A DNA stretch of 64,000 nucleotides from CAYNRA01 sp046293395 (GTDB lineage Bacteria > Bacteroidota > Bacteroidia > Cytophagales > Spirosomataceae): positions 186,001 to 250,000 of the forward strand of contig JBKBOU010000002.1 of assembly GCA_046293395.1 (NCBI GenBank), written 5' to 3'. The notes under the pieces are model-generated. The model was given only the letters and a program-made list of their open reading frames with translations. It made no database searches and was not told the DNA's origin. Below, piece by piece: positions 61,745 through 64,000 of the stretch. A program made the position numbers and the translations under genes. Every line of letters starts with the position of its first letter. The first letter of the stretch is position 1.

Positions 61745-61747
61745 ATA

Positions 61748-63907
61748 TTAATCTATTTTTTTCCATTTTAATCGAACACTATTTAACACCACCGACACAG
61801 AACTAAATGCCATGGCTGCCCCCGCAATCATGGGATTTATAGTAATGCCAGGAACCAAACCTGCGGCAATCGGAATCCCGACAATATTGTAAATGAATGC
61901 CCAAAATAAGTTTTCCCGAACGGTCTGCACGGTCTGTTTTGCAATCTGATGCGCCCGCGCAATACCGCGTAAATCTTGCCCAAGTAACGTGACTTGTGCT
62001 ACCTCCTTTGCAACATCTGCCCCATGACTCATGGCAATACTTACATCTGCTTCTGCCATGGCTTCAGTATCATTAATGCCGTCACCAATCATCGCTACAC
62101 ACGCACCCTCTTCTTGTAACTTATTTACAAACAAGCGTTTATCTTGTGGTAATTGTTGCGCATGAACAACTGAAATTCCGACTTGACTTGCAATCCGTTG
62201 GGCACTTTCTGGTCTATCTCCCGTCAATAAATAAACGGCTGCCCCTTTGCTTTTCCAAAAATCAACCGAGGCTTTTGCAGACGCTTTCAATTCATCTGCC
62301 AACACCCAAATACCTAAAACTACCGAATCATTGGCAAAATAAACCCAGGTAGTTCCGTCATTTGGTAAGTTTATATCAGAAGGAATAGAAATCCCTTCTT
62401 TCTCTATAAGACGCTGATTACCAACCAAATATTTATCACCATTTATCCATCCTTCTGTTCCAAAACCAATGAGTTGCTCCGTTTTTTCTACTTCCAGATA
62501 CGGAATATCTCCTATGAATTGCTCAATACCTTTGGCCAATGGATGCGTTGAATGACGCTCAATACTTTTTAAAATCTGACTCGCCTTTAGCTGTTCATCG
62601 ACATCAATAAACCATTGCTGAGCAACCACAGCGGGTTTTCCGACAGTCAAAGTACCTGTTTTATCATAGATAACGGCAGTCACTTGTGTAAAAGTTTCCA
62701 AAACTTCTGCGTCTTTCAGCAAGACGTGCCAACGAGCAGCTTTGCCCATTCCGACAATCAAGGCGGTTGGTGTAGCGAGTCCAAGGGCGCATGGACAAGC
62801 AATGACAAGAACCGTAATTGCATGAATCAATCCATCGGAAAGCCCGTTTTCTCCACCCCAAATGGCCCATCCAACAAAAGTAAGCAGTGCAATCACCAGA
62901 ACAATCGGCACAAAAATAGCCGCTACTTTATCTACCATTTTCTGAATCGGGGCTTTACTACCTTGGGCGTCGCGTACACGATCTATCAATTGGGCAAGTA
63001 CGGTGTCTTTTCCTGTTTCTGTTACCGTAATTCGAAGTGTTCCTTGTTGATTTAGCGTACCCGAAAAAACCCGATTTCCCTTATTTTTCAAGACGGGTTC
63101 TGCCTCACCAGATAGCAAAGATTCATCCACATACGACTCCCCTTTTCTGACACGACCGTCAACAGGAATCCGCTCCCCTGCCAGCACGTCCACCCAATCA
63201 CCCACCAGAACCTCTGCCAATGGAATTTCTTGGAGTTCTCCGTTACGAACGACCCGCGCCGTTGTTGCTTCCAAAGACATGAGCTGCTGAATAGCCTCTC
63301 CGGTCGATGCCTTTGCCTTTTCTTCCAGATATTTACCGATTAATAAGAAAACAATGACCATACCAGCGGACTCAAAATACAAGTGTTGCGCCCAACCCGT
63401 CATCCAATTGACGAGACTGTAGAAATAAGCAATGCCCGTACTCAAGGCCACGAGCGTATCCATGTTTACCCGTCTGATTCGTGCATTTGTATAAGCATTC
63501 CAGAAAAAAGAGCGACCAAAATAAAAAAGAATGGGCGTGGTGGTTAGAAACAAAACCCAATGCGCCCACGGGTTGTGCATTTCCCACATGCCAAAATACA
63601 TGAGCGGCAAAGCTAGTAGAACAGCCCCCCATGTATTTTTTCCAATTTTATCTATTTTTTTAGCGTGCTGTTCATTGCGAGAAATGTCTTTTTCGGTGTC
63701 AGTGTGCAATAGATAGCCCGTTTTACGTACAGATTTTTCAATTTGTGCTAATTCAAGGGAAGAATCAACGATGGTGAATTGAACTGTTTCAGAGGCATAA
63801 TTCACACGAACATCCGCAAGTCCTTCTTGCTTGGCGAGGGTTGTTTCCAGATGCACAGCACACGCCGCACAGCTCATTCCTTCCACTGTAAGCCTGAATT
63901 TTTCCAT
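61748..63907 (-). CDS. copA: Copper-translocating P1B-type ATPase CopA
   Basis: 719 residues from ATG 63907 (MEKFRLTVEGMSCAACAVHL). One HMA domain with C13 and C16; a CPC membrane motif near residue 368 (VLVIACPCALGLATPTALIV); the phosphorylation site DKTGTLTVGKPA near 417; TGDRPESAQRIA; and GDGINDTEAMAEADVSIAMS. It exports Cu(I) using ATP. The start at 63955 would add a leader without motif and is rejected. Operon with the HMA chaperone gene. Confidence 0.95.
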   Translation of the reverse strand: MEKFRLTVEGMSCAACAVHLETTLAKQEGLADVRVNYASETVQFTIVDSSLELAQIEKSVRKTGYLLHTDTEKDISRNEQHAKKIDKIGKNTWGAVLLALPLMYFGMWEMHNPWAHWVLFLTTTPILFYFGRSFFWNAYTNARIRRVNMDTLVALSTGIAYFYSLVNWMTGWAQHLYFESAGMVIVFLLIGKYLEEKAKASTGEAIQQLMSLEATTARVVRNGELQEIPLAEVLVGDWVDVLAGERIPVDGRVRKGESYVDESLLSGEAEPVLKNKGNRVFSGTLNQQGTLRITVTETGKDTVLAQLIDRVRDAQGSKAPIQKMVDKVAAIFVPIVLVIALLTFVGWAIWGGENGLSDGLIHAITVLVIACPCALGLATPTALIVGMGKAARWHVLLKDAEVLETFTQVTAVIYDKTGTLTVGKPAVVAQQWFIDVDEQLKASQILKSIERHSTHPLAKGIEQFIGDIPYLEVEKTEQLIGFGTEGWINGDKYLVGNQRLIEKEGISIPSDINLPNDGTTWVYFANDSVVLGIWVLADELKASAKASVDFWKSKGAAVYLLTGDRPESAQRIASQVGISVVHAQQLPQDKRLFVNKLQEEGACVAMIGDGINDTEAMAEADVSIAMSHGADVAKEVAQVTLLGQDLRGIARAHQIAKQTVQTVRENLFWAFIYNIVGIPIAAGLVPGITINPMIAGAAMAFSSVSVVLNSVRLKWKKID

Positions 63908-63925
63908 AATCTGTTCATTTTTTAA

Positions 63926-63969
63926 CAAAATTACCTGAAATACACCGCCAACCATTATAAATTTGGCGG
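63926..63969 (-). promoter_or_regulatory. copA promoter with overlapping inverted repeat
   Basis: On the minus strand, -7 box TAATTTTG (63933 to 63926) lies 18 bases before the copA ATG. CCGCCAA-N11-TTGGCGG (63945-63969) is a perfect inverted repeat just upstream, over the expected -33 position. It could be a metal-sensor operator. No cognate regulator gene is in the window. Confidence 0.35.
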
Positions 63970-64000
63970 CTATCTGTTACATAATTTGATAAAAACAAAT

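Overview
The window is a chromosomal segment of a Bacteroidota bacterium, most likely of the Cytophagales type. This rests on a fused ccoN-ccoO cytochrome cbb3 oxidase gene, a TonB-dependent receptor paired with a DUF4249 lipoprotein, a DUF3822 protein, T9SS-type C-terminal domains, DUF11 and thrombospondin-3-like surface proteins, -7 boxes of the form TAnnTTTG, and almost no Shine-Dalgarno sequences. The species cannot be fixed from sequence alone. No tRNA, rRNA, CRISPR array, insertion sequence or prophage was seen.

Layout. 1-8 kb: a partial lipoprotein, a small outer-membrane barrel, small membrane and cytochrome-b5 proteins, thiL, an NlpC/P60 peptidase, and a ClC channel. 8.3-14.1 kb: a complete cbb3 oxidase and maturation locus (ccoNO, ccoQ, ccoP, ccoG, ccoH and a SafE/CcoI-neighbourhood membrane protein). 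14.1-25.9 kb: RecD-like helicase, Nudix hydrolase, DUF3822, M1 peptidase, TonB receptor with DUF4249 lipoprotein, NifU-type Fe-S scaffold, rplU-rpmA, and a three-gene operon (free T9SS-tail-like protein, 5'-nucleotidase, lysoplasmalogenase). 26.0-41.4 kb: a 15 kb minus-strand array of related secreted surface proteins. 41.6-44.1 kb: atpA-atpG. 44.5-47.5 kb: an SbtA-like bicarbonate permease, an old-yellow-enzyme reductase and a lipoprotein. 47.6-53.5 kb: a CusCBA-type metal-efflux operon led by a His-rich small protein. 53.7-61.5 kb: SixA-like phosphatase, a 46-residue membrane protein, an EEP-family hydrolase, methylmalonyl-CoA mutase, a zinc metalloprotease and a CYTH protein. 61.5-63.9 kb: a copper chaperone and a CopA ATPase.

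The most unusual region is the 26-41 kb surface-protein array. Its members mix a small set of modules: a two-copy Cys-containing domain, DUF11, a cohesin-like beta domain, Ig-like 102-residue repeats, thrombospondin-3-like calcium repeats, and a conserved C-terminal module of about 235 residues. That module ends in two duplicated D-x-N-x-D-G (dockerin/EF-hand-like) repeats and a terminal Q-x-LP-type tail. Four proteins carry this tail. Two of the four are each broken by a single in-frame stop codon (TAG at 31915-31917, TGA at 36497-36499), which looks like one-base nonsense substitution rather than frameshift. The giant member holds eight 306-bp repeats and a 438-base run of Ns inside them. 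Whether the stops are real (phase-variable, decaying) or assembly errors is the main open question.

How the genes work together: the cbb3 locus supplies a high-affinity terminal oxidase whose copper supply and detoxification may link to the SafE-like protein, the CusCBA pump and CopA. F1 alpha/gamma subunits use the resulting proton gradient. The surface array and TonB/DUF4249 pair face the outside and probably handle polymer binding or uptake.
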